A stretch of 64,000 bases of DNA, taken from positions 22,645-86,644 of the forward strand of contig RECQ01000032.1 in assembly GCA_007693965.1 (NCBI GenBank). The letters are read 5' to 3'. Positions within the stretch are counted from its first letter, which is position 1, and every line of letters starts with the position of its first letter. Position numbers and translations under genes: made by a program. The stretch is from Phycisphaeraceae bacterium (lineage in GTDB: Bacteria; Planctomycetota; Phycisphaerae; Phycisphaerales; UBA1924). Below the pieces are notes generated by a model. It had not been told where the DNA came from, did not search any database, and saw only the letters and a list, made by a program, of their open reading frames with translations. Positions 8,814-18,174 of this stretch are shown in pieces.

Positions 8814-10100
8814 ATGAGCAAAGGACACATTTCCGGGATCCGTCTGCATGGCGCCGTGGCGGCTGCCCTGCTCGCCCTCCTCGGCTGCCTGCTGGCGCCC
8901 GTCACCACCCGGGCGATCAGCGATGATGGCGACACATCCGAAGCAGGGGAGTCCGACGAGGCGGAGTCTTCGCTGCAGGAGGTCGTCATCGTTCTGCGCG
9001 GCGGGCAGCGGATTCGTGGGCTCCTGATCAGCGAGGACGCCAACCAGGTCGTCATTCGCGTCGCCAGCGTGAACGCCAGCATCTCCCGCGAGGAGATCGA
9101 ACAGATCATCCCCCAGCGGCCCGCCATCGAGCGTTATCGTGAGATGCGCGCTGTCATCGACGACAACGATGTGGACAGGCTGCTCCTGCTCATTGAGTGG
9201 CTTCGCGGGCAGGAGCTGCTCAAGGAGGCTCTTGAAGAAGCGCAGCACGTGCTCAGCGTCGAGCCTCGCAACGGCGAAGCCCTGCGACTGATGGCGCTCA
9301 TTGAACGTCAGCTCGAGCTGCGTGACTCGATGCGGAGGCCGGAGGACCGTGAGCCGCGTGAACGTGTCGAACGTCCGCGGCGGCTGGGCGTGGATGAGTT
9401 CCCGCTCCTCACGCCGGACCAGGTGAATCTGCTCAAGGTCTATGAGGTGGATCTGAACGATCCTCCCAGGATCCTCATCGAGCGCGAGACGGTGAGCGAA
9501 CTGCTTCAGCAGTACCGGGATCATCCCTCGATCCCGACCTCGCCGGAGGGTCGGGCCGCGTTTCATCGGCAGTCCGGCGAGGAGATCCTGCGCACCATGT
9601 TCGAACTGCAGGCTCGCGATCTGTATCCCAAGGTGAAGGTGCAGGGGCTTCCCAGATCACTCCTTAAGTTCCGCAACCAGGTGAACAGCACGTGGCTGGT
9701 CAACACCTGCGCCACCACGCGCTGCCACGGCGGCGCCGAGGCGGGTCGCCTGATGCTCTACAACCGCAATCCGAACTCCGAGGCGAGCATCGCGACCAAC
9801 TTCCTGATCCTGGAGCGGTTCAAGCTGGCGGATGGCGAGCCGCTGATTAACTATGTCGAGCCCTCACGGTCGCCGCTGCTGCATATGGGACTTCAGCGGG
9901 ACAGGGCCATCCGCGAGCATCCCGACGTGCACGGGTGGCGCCCTGCCTTCCGCACGCCCTCCGATCGGCGTTTCCGGCAGGCGGTGGAGTGGATCCAGTC
10001 GATGCATCGGCCCCGGCCTGAGCATCCCATCGAATATGAGCCTCCGAGCACGGAGAAGGATGGAACCTCGGACAGGGATGGTGCGCAGGACAACCGGTGA
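8814..10100 (+). CDS. exported protein with C-x4-C-H haem-like motif
   Basis: A 428-residue protein. The N-terminus (about 12-33) is a hydrophobic export signal, cut either after TRA or as a lipoprotein at LLGC. Residues ~45-105 hold a small beta module (VVIVLRGGQRIRGLLIS) of the type seen in planctomycete secreted proteins, then a TPR-like helical stretch (LLKEALEEAQHVLSVEPRNGEALRLM). Near residue 300 is NTCATTRCHGG, a CxxxxCH motif that could bind c-type haem with unusual spacing. The C-terminus is Arg/Glu-rich. No strong ribosome binding site precedes ATG 8814. I recognise no enzyme family. Confidence 0.7.
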   Translation: MSKGHISGIRLHGAVAAALLALLGCLLAPVTTRAISDDGDTSEAGESDEAESSLQEVVIVLRGGQRIRGLLISEDANQVVIRVASVNASISREEIEQIIPQRPAIERYREMRAVIDDNDVDRLLLLIEWLRGQELLKEALEEAQHVLSVEPRNGEALRLMALIERQLELRDSMRRPEDREPRERVERPRRLGVDEFPLLTPDQVNLLKVYEVDLNDPPRILIERETVSELLQQYRDHPSIPTSPEGRAAFHRQSGEEILRTMFELQARDLYPKVKVQGLPRSLLKFRNQVNSTWLVNTCATTRCHGGAEAGRLMLYNRNPNSEASIATNFLILERFKLADGEPLINYVEPSRSPLLHMGLQRDRAIREHPDVHGWRPAFRTPSDRRFRQAVEWIQSMHRPRPEHPIEYEPPSTEKDGTSDRDGAQDNR

Positions 10101-10249
10101 CAGCGTCGGCGATGCGTCCAATTCCGGGTTGCTAAACTTCCTGAGCGGGCGCCGCCGCCGGCCGCGGCCGCTTATCAGCCCCGAAGCCCCCAACGCCCCC
10201 GGCGCCGGAGCACCAACCGGCGGTCCGGATCAATCAATCCGAGTGAATT

Positions 10250-11650
10250 ATGAACGAGCTTCATCGCAACCAGAGCCCCCGCCGCAGACGCACAGGCGTT
10301 CTCACACTGACCGCGCTGATCGGCCTGGCGCCCTTCCTGTTCGCCGGCTGTGATTCGACGGCCGAGAAGGCCGAGACGGACGCCATCGAGACCGTGCAGC
10401 GGCGGATGGAGGCCATCAACGCCGATGCGGCCAATCCCGGCGATCCCACCCAGCGGGCGGATCTGTACACCCAGGCCATCGCCACGCTGCAGCCGGCTCG
10501 CGACAGCGACCACCCAGCCCGTCGGGCCGCGGCCCGCTCCCTCACCACCCGGGCCCAGGCGGGGCTCGGGGAGCTGCAGGCGGATGCGGCTTTGCAGCTG
10601 CGCAGTAAAGCGCTTGAAGAGATCATCCAGGCTGGGCGGCTGCTCGATCGGCGCGCCAATCATCTCGATCTCGCTCGGGCGCTGGTCGCGCACGATCCTT
10701 CGGACGAAATGTCGCACCTCCGATCCGAATTCGCAGACCGTGAGCAGGCGCTTGCGACTGTGGAGGCCGAGCGCGTTGAAGTCGAGGGGCGGATCGCCGA
10801 TCTGCGTAGCCGGATGGAGGAATTCATCGACTCCGCGCGTGAGCTGCGTGCGCGTGAAAACCAGCTCCGCATCGAGGTGCTCGACATGTCGGCCGAGGAG
10901 CGGTCCAGTCGCATGGAGGATGTGTATGTGATTCAGCGGCAGGCGGACGCGGAGGAGGTCCGGGCCGGCAACCTGGAGGCGGAGCTCGCCAGTGTCTCGC
11001 CGGAGCTCAACCGGATCGGCAACGAAGTGGAGCGATACCGCTCGCAGCGCGACCTGCTGCGCCAGTCGATGCGCCAGCTTGAGTTGCGACTGGAATCGGC
11101 CCGCGAGCAGGCGGACGCCAATCGCACCCAGGCCGCCGAAGCGGCACGCAGCTTCGACAGGATGATTCTCGAGATTGAGGAGCGACTTGACGGACCAATC
11201 ACCGAGGCGTTCGACCTTGCGATCCGCTCGTACCAGTCCGCCATCGGCACGGCCCGATCGAACGCGACCGGGCCCGGCGCCGACCGGGGCGTGGCGCAGA
11301 TGACGCTCGGTCGCCTGCACCAGGAGTTCGCGGCATTGCAGAGGGCCCGGGCCCAGATGTGGGAGACGCTCGCGGCGATGACCCGCAAGGCGGCGCAGAG
11401 CGAGCACCCGCTGCCGGAGCGGGACCGGTACACGGCGTTGACGACACGCGCCGAGGAATTGCGACGCGACGCCCTGATCGCGTCGTCGGAGGCCTTCGGG
11501 GTCGCCAGGGACAGCTACCAGCAGGCGGACGTGCGCGGCGAGGCCTCCACGCTGATCGAGCGCGTGGTCGAAGAAATGAACGCGCTTCAGCAGGCCATGC
11601 GTGAACAGGCCGGCGTGGAGTCGGAGCCTGTCTCCATGCTCGCGCGATGA
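10250..11650 (+). CDS. coiled-coil lipoprotein, function unknown
   Basis: A 466-residue protein with an Arg-rich start, a hydrophobic segment (about 17-33) and a lipobox-like LFAGC, so probably a lipoprotein anchored at Cys34. Most of the rest is long alpha-helix and coiled coil, for example ERVEVEGRIADLRSRMEE and EVERYRSQRDLLRQSMRQLE. The architecture resembles periplasmic structural or tethering proteins but no family is recognised. It follows the haem-motif protein by 149 bp on the same strand and precedes the ferredoxin reductase by 101 bp. Confidence 0.7.
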   Translation: MNELHRNQSPRRRRTGVLTLTALIGLAPFLFAGCDSTAEKAETDAIETVQRRMEAINADAANPGDPTQRADLYTQAIATLQPARDSDHPARRAAARSLTTRAQAGLGELQADAALQLRSKALEEIIQAGRLLDRRANHLDLARALVAHDPSDEMSHLRSEFADREQALATVEAERVEVEGRIADLRSRMEEFIDSARELRARENQLRIEVLDMSAEERSSRMEDVYVIQRQADAEEVRAGNLEAELASVSPELNRIGNEVERYRSQRDLLRQSMRQLELRLESAREQADANRTQAAEAARSFDRMILEIEERLDGPITEAFDLAIRSYQSAIGTARSNATGPGADRGVAQMTLGRLHQEFAALQRARAQMWETLAAMTRKAAQSEHPLPERDRYTALTTRAEELRRDALIASSEAFGVARDSYQQADVRGEASTLIERVVEEMNALQQAMREQAGVESEPVSMLAR

Positions 11651-11751
11651 CGGAGCCTCCGTGCCTGACGGCGGATCGACTTTGTATGTGAGAGCATCGA
11701 CGACGCACCGGCATACGCCGCGACGTTGAACGACCTGTGACACGAGGAAGC

Positions 11752-12720
11752 ATGAGCACACCAGTGAAGTCCGGCAAGACCGGCGGCGGGGTGATCCTGC
11801 CGGAGGTCAAAATGCACCTGGTTCGGCCGAATGCGCCCGTGAAGGGCGTGGTGGTTCGCAGTGAGCGCTGCACGTCGCCGAAGTCAGCGGGGTTCGTGCG
11901 TCATGTCGATATCGATGTCTCCGGCACGCCTCTGGAAGGGGCCTTCCGCGCGGGCCAGTCCTTCGGCGTCATCCCGCCCGGTGAGGACGAGCGAGGCAAG
12001 CCGCACAAGGTGCGCCTGTACTCGATCGCAGCCCCGACGCGCGGCGAGGATGGCGCGGGGAAAGTGCTCTCCACCACCGTCAAGCGCACCATCGATGAGC
12101 ATTGGGACGATCACCGACTCTTTCTCGGCGTCGCCTCGAACTACCTGGCGGATCTGCAGGAGGGCGACGAAGTCGCCATCAGCGGACCCAACGGCAAGCG
12201 CTTCCTGCTTCCCGAAAACCTCGGGGGTCATGACTACATCTTCATCGCCACCGGCACCGGCATCGCGCCGTTCCGCGGCATGCTGCTCGACCTGCTGGAG
12301 GCCGATTGCGCGAGCAAGATCCTGCTCATCATGGGCGTGCCCTACGCCACCGAGCTGCTCTACCACGATTTCTTCCTGCAACTGCAGGAAAAGCATGAGC
12401 ACTTCACCTATCTGACCGCTCTCAGCCGCCAGGAGCAGGAGCACGGCGGACGCCCCATGTATGTCCAGCAGCGCCTGGAGACTGATCGCGAAATCGTGCT
12501 CCCCATGCTCTCCAATGATCGCACGCTCATGTACATCTGCGGCATCGCTGGCATGGAGCTGGGGATCTTTCAGGAGCTGGCGCGCTTGCTGACGGGAGAG
12601 TCGCTGGAGCAGTATCTCCAGTGCGATCCGCAAACGCTGGCCGATGAGACCAGCTGGTCCCGCCGCATGATCGGGCGTGAGATCAAGCCGACCGAGCGGG
12701 TCTTCCTCGAGGTGTATTGA
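11752..12720 (+). CDS. plant-type ferredoxin-NADP(+) reductase
   Basis: A 322-residue flavoprotein of the plant-type FNR family, which passes electrons between NADPH and ferredoxin or flavodoxin. The FAD domain has VRLYSIA (the RxYS flavin motif). The NADP domain has IFIATGTGIAPFRGML, a middle GVPYATELLYHDF and a C-terminal YICGIAGMELGI, and the protein ends in an aromatic Tyr (VFLEVY) that stacks on the flavin as in chloroplast FNR. The chloroplast-style CSLCV segment is replaced by LSTTVKRT. GAGGA at 11743-11747 supports ATG 11752. No ferredoxin gene is adjacent, so the partner is unknown. Confidence 0.9.
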   Translation: MSTPVKSGKTGGGVILPEVKMHLVRPNAPVKGVVVRSERCTSPKSAGFVRHVDIDVSGTPLEGAFRAGQSFGVIPPGEDERGKPHKVRLYSIAAPTRGEDGAGKVLSTTVKRTIDEHWDDHRLFLGVASNYLADLQEGDEVAISGPNGKRFLLPENLGGHDYIFIATGTGIAPFRGMLLDLLEADCASKILLIMGVPYATELLYHDFFLQLQEKHEHFTYLTALSRQEQEHGGRPMYVQQRLETDREIVLPMLSNDRTLMYICGIAGMELGIFQELARLLTGESLEQYLQCDPQTLADETSWSRRMIGREIKPTERVFLEVY

Positions 12721-12891
12721 GCGGACCGGCGACTGGTGAGGCCGGGAGGGCGAGTGCGGAGCCATGTCTCGGACGACGGGCCTGAGATGCTCTGGATGCA
12801 GCTCAAGAGCATCGAAAACGCCATGACCGATTGTGACCTGACGCCCACTGGGAGTGAATCGGTTCGTGAGCGGATCTGCGAGGGGCTTCAC

Positions 12892-14397
12892 TCAGTTCAG
12901 CGGAAGGTCCTTGGACTTCCACAGCCGCCGCAGCGCTTCGAGCTCGATGGGCTCCATGACGCCTCCGTTGGCGAGCTGTCTGCGGATCAGTTCGCCATCT
13001 GCGCTGAGAATGGAGATTTCCTCGGGTGAGTTTTCATCCGGGCGCGAGCGCAGGCGCCAGGCGCCATCTTCATCGTCGGCGTCGTTGAGTGGTTCAAGGA
13101 TGTCGCGGCGGAGCGCGATTTCCGCGGTGGATGACTGGTATCGGTAGAAATTGAAGATCGTCGCTGCGCTGCGCTGGGCGAGAATGCGCGGCAGCAGATA
13201 ACTTTCAACCTGCGACAGGTACGCCTCTGCCGGCTTGCGCCACTGTTTCAGGACCGGCGTCTGGCCCGGCTGGTCGATGGTCACTTTGATGTCGCCGCCG
13301 CTGCGCACGCCGGTCTCCGTCCAGCCTGTTTCGCTGCGTCCCTCGCGCACAACCATGCGCAGGGCCCATGCTTCTGCATCGCGATCGAGCGAGAGGAAGA
13401 AGATGGACTCGCTGTCCACATGGCGCGAACCATCGAGAAACCGACCGATGATCGTCACGATGAAGCCGGGCTCGTGATCGGCCTGGGTCCAGCGGCGTAC
13501 GGGTTTACGGGGATCCAGCTCGCCGCGGCGGCCCATCCGCATGTCAATTTGCTGGTACGCGATTTCCTCGGCGTCGGCGCGGGCGCCGGTGGGGGCGGGT
13601 CGGTACAGGCGGTAGAAGGCCGGCTGATCGAGCAGGGCGGCTTCCAGGTCGGATCGGTTCAGGCTGCTGAGCAGCGCGTTGCCGGCGCGCACGCCCGCCG
13701 CCCGCTCCGCAGCCATGTCGGCGGGATCACGGAACTCGGCAGTGGCGACAACGGTCTCGTAGGCGGCGCGAGCGCGGGTATATTCGGCCTCCATGCAGTC
13801 CATCTGGAGGATTGCGAAGCGGCCTGCGCCCACCTGGAAGATGGTATATCCGCTCACAATCGTGGCGCCGCCGACGTTGCCCGGAATGCGGGCGTAAAAA
13901 CGGGCGGCGGGGAAATCGTTGATGTTCAGCTCGACCGAGCGATCGAGAATCTCAACGGCGGAGCCGACCTGACGCTGCCCGCGACGATCCTGCTCCATCT
14001 GCGACCTCGACTGACGCAGCTCGTCGATGAGATTATCGGCGACGCTCTCGGGGTTGAGCGTCAGGTCCGAGCTGCTGGGGCTGTGCAGAATCATCCGCCA
14101 GGTGTTGTCAGAGGCGACCATGGAGAAGCTGGCCTGGCCGCCGGTCATGCGGTCGGTGTTGTAGGAGGCCCCGACCGGCAGGCGAATGGACATGCCCAGG
14201 CTCTGAATCAGCACGGGCTGGTCGATCAATTCGACGGCCGCGCCGCGGGACTGGCCCTCGCCACGGCTCTGGGCGGCGGCGTTCGGGGCGCCGGGGAGAG
14301 CGGCGCCGAGGAGGAGAAGGCCCGCCGCCAGCATGGGGGTCGGTCGTGGGATCCGGCGATGGGGCATGGGATTAATCCATTTTCTGATATTCATCAT
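12892..14397 (-). CDS. secreted protein of unknown function
   Basis: A 501-residue minus-strand protein. From the ATG at 14397 it begins MNIRKWINPMPHR-like basic residues, then MLAAGLLLLGAALPGAPNAAAQ, a clear cleavable signal peptide ending AAA-Q. AGGA overlaps an upstream ATG at 14403 and gives good spacing to 14397; an open frame continues to 14682 without features. The mature part has an N-terminal domain (SMSIRLPVGASYNTDR, FSMVASDNTWRMILHSP) followed by a second globular region, with no recognised catalytic motif. It is divergent from the ribosomal operon. Confidence 0.7.
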   Translation of the reverse strand: MMNIRKWINPMPHRRIPRPTPMLAAGLLLLGAALPGAPNAAAQSRGEGQSRGAAVELIDQPVLIQSLGMSIRLPVGASYNTDRMTGGQASFSMVASDNTWRMILHSPSSSDLTLNPESVADNLIDELRQSRSQMEQDRRGQRQVGSAVEILDRSVELNINDFPAARFYARIPGNVGGATIVSGYTIFQVGAGRFAILQMDCMEAEYTRARAAYETVVATAEFRDPADMAAERAAGVRAGNALLSSLNRSDLEAALLDQPAFYRLYRPAPTGARADAEEIAYQQIDMRMGRRGELDPRKPVRRWTQADHEPGFIVTIIGRFLDGSRHVDSESIFFLSLDRDAEAWALRMVVREGRSETGWTETGVRSGGDIKVTIDQPGQTPVLKQWRKPAEAYLSQVESYLLPRILAQRSAATIFNFYRYQSSTAEIALRRDILEPLNDADDEDGAWRLRSRPDENSPEEISILSADGELIRRQLANGGVMEPIELEALRRLWKSKDLPLN

Positions 14398-14513
14398 GCT
14401 CATCCTAGTCCGGCGCGTTCGTTCGGGGTATGATTGGGATCCGGATCGGGAGCGGGCCGTCGCCCCGGTGCGGACCTGGTCGGTGGAATAGTTGTCCAGA
14501 ATCAGTGGTCGGC

Positions 14514-14541
14514 TTGACACCGGCGCTGACTTGCTTACATT
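14514..14541 (+). promoter_or_regulatory. sigma-70 type promoter of the S10 operon
   Basis: TTGACA at 14514-14519 matches the -35 consensus at all six positions. A 16-base spacer leads to TACATT at 14536-14541 (four of six to TATAAT). Transcription would start near 14548, about 265 bases before rpsJ. Confidence 0.6.
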
Positions 14542-14653
14542 TTCCGGCTCGCTCCTGTTCGGGGCGGCTTCGTCGTCGGCCCGTCGTAGGACGCCGCGGT
14601 GGGCGAAGCGGTTCAGATTGAAACGGCGACTTTTGGCGGATGACGCCGGGGAC

Positions 14654-14676
14654 GCATGGCTGCTTCCAAGCCATGC
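14654..14676 (+). promoter_or_regulatory. leader stem-loop of the S10 operon
   Basis: GCATGGCT, loop GCTTCCA, AGCCATGC: a perfect 8-bp stem with a 7-base loop in the mRNA leader. No T-run follows, so it is not an intrinsic terminator. It could be a binding site for a regulatory ribosomal protein; that is inference. Confidence 0.45.
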
Positions 14677-14812
14677 ACTCAACTCCCCTCATCCGAAATC
14701 GAGTGCGTACAAGTGTTGATCGGATGTCGGCGACGCCGTGTCGCCGCTCCGTATGGGATTCTTCGCTGTGAACTCAGGGCCACGATGGCCCGCGAGAATA
14801 TGAAGGCACGGA

Positions 14813-15121
14813 ATGAGCGGCGGCAAAATCAGAATCCGAATGGAAGCCTACGACCACCAGGCGCTCGATTCCTCCGCGAAGGAGATCGTCGATCACGCCA
14901 AGCGCACCAACGCGAAAGTGGCCGGTCCGATCCCTCTGCCCACTCGCATCGAGCGGTACACCGTTCTGCGCGGGCCGCACATCGACAAGAAATCGCGCGA
15001 GCAGTTCGAGATCCGGACGCACAAGCGCATCATCGACATCACCGAGCCCAACGCCCGCACCGTCGAGGCCCTGAACCGGCTCGTCGTCCCCGCGGGCGTG
15101 TTCGTGAAGATCAAGGCGTAA
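14813..15121 (+). CDS. rpsJ: 30S ribosomal protein uS10
   Basis: A 102-residue protein of normal length and first gene of the operon. The conserved [17 protein letters not shown] start, the [21 protein letters not shown] loop and [17 protein letters not shown] are all present. It belongs to the head of the small subunit and also serves in transcription antitermination with NusB. It is separated from rplC by 193 bases that contain a terminator-like hairpin, which is unusual for this gene pair. Confidence 0.98.
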   Translation: MSGGKIRIRMEAYDHQALDSSAKEIVDHAKRTNAKVAGPIPLPTRIERYTVLRGPHIDKKSREQFEIRTHKRIIDITEPNARTVEALNRLVVPAGVFVKIKA

Positions 15122-15134
15122 GGAAGAGAAATTC

Positions 15135-15167
15135 GGCCGGCTCCCGTAGAGGGCCGGCCTGTTTGTT
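15135..15167 (+). terminator. terminator-like hairpin between rpsJ and rplC
   Basis: GGCCGGC (15135-15141) and GCCGGCC (15153-15159) form a 7-bp GC stem with an 11-base loop, followed by TGTTTGTT. It lies 13 bases after the rpsJ stop. Full termination here would starve the operon, so partial termination or attenuation, or use as an RNA processing site, is more likely. Confidence 0.45.
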
Positions 15168-15314
15168 GAGTGAAGTTCAGAGAAACAGTTCGACGGCTCC
15201 TCTGCTTCTGCCGGGTCGGTCCCGCGGGCACGAGCAACAAGGCCTGGGCGAACGCCGGGCCGGGCACGACCGCGACGCATGCGGGCGGCTTCTGAAAGAA
15301 GGATGGAAACGGGC

Positions 15315-16013
15315 ATGGCCCTCTCGATGCTTGGAACAAAAATCGGCATGACTCGGATGTTCACCGAGAGCGGCGCCAACGTGCCGGTCACGGTGATCCA
15401 GGTCGGTCCGTGCGTGGTCACCCAGGTGAAGACGCCCGAGCGCGATGGCTACGCCGCGGTGCAGATCGGCTACCACGACGCCAAGCCCCGCCGCTCGCCG
15501 ATGCCCATCATCGGGCACGACGCCAAGGCCGGGGCCGCCCCGAAGCGTTTTCACCGTGAGTTCCGCGTCGAGCCCGACGAGGTCGAGACCTACACCCTCG
15601 GCCAGGAACTGACCGTCGAGCAGCTCGAGGGCCTCGCCTTCGTCGACGTGATCGGAACCAGCAAGGGCAAGGGGTTCCAGGGCGTCATGAAGCGGCACAA
15701 CTTCGCCGGCCTCGAGGCGAGCCACGGCGTCGAGCGCAAGCACCGCTCCGCGGGCTCCATCGGCGGTCACGCCACCAACCTCGGCACCGGCCCCAAGCCC
15801 AAGAAGGGCAAGCGGATGGCCGGACACATGGGCGCCGAGCGCGTAACGGTTCGGTCGCTGGATGTGATCAGCATCGACAAGGAACAGGGCCTGCTCATGG
15901 TGAAGGGGCCCGTGCCCGGCGCCAACAAGGGCATGGTCGAAATCAGAACACCCTCCCGCCTGTATGCTCCAAAGGCCAGGCGGCAACGTGAGACAACGAA
16001 AAACGCCGGCTGA
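15315..16013 (+). CDS. rplC: 50S ribosomal protein uL3
   Basis: A 232-residue uL3, a little longer than the E. coli protein (209). It opens [16 protein letters not shown] and shows the conserved core [17 protein letters not shown], the GSIGG loop and [17 protein letters not shown] near the peptidyl-transferase centre. The C-terminal tail [15 protein letters not shown] is extra. ATG 15315 is preferred because the family starts there; ATG 15303 and 15279 lie in frame upstream. Its stop codon sits in the loop of a perfect 7-bp hairpin (16005-16023). Confidence 0.97.
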   Translation: MALSMLGTKIGMTRMFTESGANVPVTVIQVGPCVVTQVKTPERDGYAAVQIGYHDAKPRRSPMPIIGHDAKAGAAPKRFHREFRVEPDEVETYTLGQELTVEQLEGLAFVDVIGTSKGKGFQGVMKRHNFAGLEASHGVERKHRSAGSIGGHATNLGTGPKPKKGKRMAGHMGAERVTVRSLDVISIDKEQGLLMVKGPVPGANKGMVEIRTPSRLYAPKARRQRETTKNAG

Positions 16014-16284
16014 GTGAGCCGGCTCGACAGCGGACAAGGATGACGGCGAAAGCCGGCGGCGGGACGCAGCAAGACAGCGTTCCGTCGGCCCGACAGGTCC
16101 TCGGAGCGAGCGTCGCCCCGAACGATGGAAACCGTCGGGTTCAACAACGAGTTTCAACTGACGCCGAGTCAGAGCCGGGTCGCCCTCCAGAAGTGACAGG
16201 AGGCGGGCCGGCCGAGGCGAGCGAACATCCGACCGGGACGGTTCCGGCCGGCGAACAAGAGGCGACGACGAGCGAGAATTTCCG
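16014..16284 (+). other. unusually long gap between rplC and rplD
   Basis: A 271-base gap inside a normally compact operon. It begins in a hairpin (GCCGGCT, loop GAGTG, AGCCGGC, 16005-16023) and is purine-rich. A 97-codon frame starting at 16040 runs into rplD, but its Gly/Ser/Thr/Pro-rich sequence has no protein-like features. It is probably untranslated leader for rplD. Confidence 0.5.
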
Positions 16285-16959
16285 ATGGAAGTGCCCGTCT
16301 ATAACAGGCAAGGGAAAGAGGTCGGCTCGATGACCATCGACGAAAAGTCGTTGGGCGAGCGGATCAATCACGCGCTGCTTAAGCAAGCGTATGTGATGTA
16401 CCATGCCAACACCCGTCAGGGTTCAGCCCGAACGAGAAGCAAGAGCTTCACCTCGGGCTCCACGCGCAAGATCTACAAGCAGAAGGGAACCGGCCGGGCC
16501 CGCATGGGCGCCGTTCGCACCCCCGTCCGTCGCGGCGGCGGCCACACCTTCGCCAAGACGCGCACCCGCGAGGACTATCACCAGTCCATGCCGGTCAAGA
16601 TGCGCCGCAAGGCCAATCTCAACGCCCTGCTGGCGAAGCTGATCGACAACGAGGTGAAGGTGATCGACAACCTGCACATTGACTCGCCGCGGACGAAGGA
16701 CTTCGTCGCGGTGGTCGAGGCGCTGGGGATCGATCGCCGGGCCCTGGTGGCGCTGGGCGATGAGAACAAGAACGCGCGTCTCTCGGCCCGCAACATCGAC
16801 GATGTCACGACGTGCCCTGTGCATGAACTGACCTGTTTCAACATGCTCAACCACCGCTATCTCATCATCGAGAAGGCGGATCTTGAAGCCTGGCTCTCCG
16901 GTCCCTCCGCCCGCACGGGCAAGGACGGCAAGCGCCGCGCCGGGAAGGAGGCCGCCTGA
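16285..16959 (+). CDS. rplD: 50S ribosomal protein uL4
   Basis: A 224-residue uL4 (201 in E. coli). It shows VPVYNRQGKEVGSMTIDEK, the tunnel loop region ARTRSKSFTSGSTRKIYKQK with GTGRARMGAVRTPVRRGGG, and a C-terminal domain ending in KADLEAW. The extra length is a basic C-terminal tail after about residue 207. Its stop overlaps the rplW start (ATGA-type overlap at 16957-16961). In gamma-proteobacteria uL4 autoregulates the S10 operon; whether it does so here is unknown. Confidence 0.97.
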   Translation: MEVPVYNRQGKEVGSMTIDEKSLGERINHALLKQAYVMYHANTRQGSARTRSKSFTSGSTRKIYKQKGTGRARMGAVRTPVRRGGGHTFAKTRTREDYHQSMPVKMRRKANLNALLAKLIDNEVKVIDNLHIDSPRTKDFVAVVEALGIDRRALVALGDENKNARLSARNIDDVTTCPVHELTCFNMLNHRYLIIEKADLEAWLSGPSARTGKDGKRRAGKEAA

Positions 16960-17237
16960 TGAACCCGATTCACGTGATCAAGCAGCCGCTGCTCACCGAG
17001 AAGAGCACCTTCGGCGCCAGCGAATTCAACCAGCATGCGTTCCTGGTGGACACGCGGGCCCGCAAGGACGAGATCAAGGCCGCCATTGAGGAGCTGTACG
17101 GGGTGCGCGTGACGCACGTCACCACGCAGAACCGCAAGGATCGTCGCCGGCGCTATCGCTACGGCATTGTCCCCGGACGCACCACCAAGAAGGCCATCGT
17201 GAGGCTCCACCCCGAGGACGCCATCGAGCTGCTCTGA
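16959..17237 (+). CDS. rplW: 50S ribosomal protein uL23
   Basis: A 92-residue uL23 of near-normal length, located at the tunnel exit where trigger factor and SRP dock. Conserved features are HVIKQPLLTEKST, the VDTRARKDEIKAAIEELYGV helix and a shortened basic loop RKDRRRRYRYG before GRTTKKAIVRL. The start codon overlaps the rplD stop, indicating translational coupling. Confidence 0.97.
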   Translation: MNPIHVIKQPLLTEKSTFGASEFNQHAFLVDTRARKDEIKAAIEELYGVRVTHVTTQNRKDRRRRYRYGIVPGRTTKKAIVRLHPEDAIELL

Positions 17238-17257
17238 GCAGCGTCTGAGGAAAAGTC

Positions 17258-18112
17258 ATGCCCATCCGCATCTACAAACCGACCAGCGCCGGACGCCGCA
17301 ACGCTTCGGTGAACCTCAACGCCGAGGTCACCAAGAAGAAGCCGGAGAAGTCGCTGCTCGCCCCGCTGAAGAAGTCGGGTGGACGCAACCACTCCGGCAA
17401 GATCACCGTGCGCGGCCGCGGCGGCGGACACAAGCGCCAGTACCGCAAGATCGATTTCAAGCGGATCGATCGCTCCGAGATCAATGCGAAGGTGATCGGC
17501 ATCGAGTACGACCCCAACCGCACGTGCCACATCGCGCTGCTGCAGTATGAGGACGGCGTCAAGCGGTACATCATCTCGCCCGTCGGCCTGAAGGACGGCG
17601 ACACGATCGTCAGCTCGAACAAGCCCGCCGAGATCAAGCCCGGCAATTCGATGCCGATCAAGCACATCCCGACCGGTCTGAACGTGCACTGCGTCGAGCT
17701 GCAGCAGGGCAAGGGCGGCCAGATGTGCCGCTCCGCCGGCTCCTACGCCCGCCTGACCAACAAGGAGGGCAAGCTGGCCACGCTGGTGCTTCCCAGCGGC
17801 GAAATCCGCCAGGTGAGCATCGAGTGCCGCGCGACCATCGGCCAGGTCGGCAACACCGATCACCAGAACCGGCGCCTGGGCAAGGCGGGCAAGAGCCGCC
17901 ACCTCGGTCGCCGGCCCATCTCCCGCGGCGTGGCCCGCGACCACGCCTCGCATCCGCTGGGCGGCGGCGAAGGCCGGTCCAAGGGCAATCGTCCCCCGGT
18001 CGGACCCACGGGCGTCTCGTCCAAGGGCGGATCCACGAGAAACCGCAAGCAGCATTCCGAAGAGCTGATCCTCCGCAGGCGCAAGAGCAAGCGGTACGGT
18101 CAGCTGAAGTAA
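17258..18112 (+). CDS. rplB: 50S ribosomal protein uL2
   Basis: A 284-residue uL2 (273 in E. coli), the core protein of subunit association and peptidyl transfer. It shows the N-terminal [33 protein letters not shown], the central [16 protein letters not shown], and the active-region loop [18 protein letters not shown] carrying the conserved His. AGGAAAAGTC before ATG 17258 gives a fair ribosome binding site. Confidence 0.98.
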   Translation: MPIRIYKPTSAGRRNASVNLNAEVTKKKPEKSLLAPLKKSGGRNHSGKITVRGRGGGHKRQYRKIDFKRIDRSEINAKVIGIEYDPNRTCHIALLQYEDGVKRYIISPVGLKDGDTIVSSNKPAEIKPGNSMPIKHIPTGLNVHCVELQQGKGGQMCRSAGSYARLTNKEGKLATLVLPSGEIRQVSIECRATIGQVGNTDHQNRRLGKAGKSRHLGRRPISRGVARDHASHPLGGGEGRSKGNRPPVGPTGVSSKGGSTRNRKQHSEELILRRRKSKRYGQLK

Positions 18113-18174
18113 ACGACTCACACGACTCGAGCAGGAAGCACGCCGCAACGCGGCGACGCGACAGGAACAGGCCA

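Larger units (their letters stand above)
14398..14812. other. promoter and leader region upstream of rpsJ
   Basis: A 415-base divergent intergenic region. It holds a good promoter at 14514-14541, then a leader of roughly 260 bases containing a perfect stem-loop at 14654-14676. Short open frames across it (for example 14656 onward) look unlike proteins. The long leader fits post-transcriptional control of the ribosomal operon. Confidence 0.6.

Noticed and set aside
13420..14433. Plus-strand frame of 337 codons opposite the secreted protein at 12892-14397
   Set aside because: The minus-strand protein has a clear signal peptide and ordinary composition; the plus frame is Gly/Ala/His-rich without motifs.
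16040..16333. Frame of 97 codons in the rplC-rplD gap
   Set aside because: Gly/Pro/Ser/Thr-rich, overlaps the start of rplD and has no ribosome binding site; probably untranslated leader.
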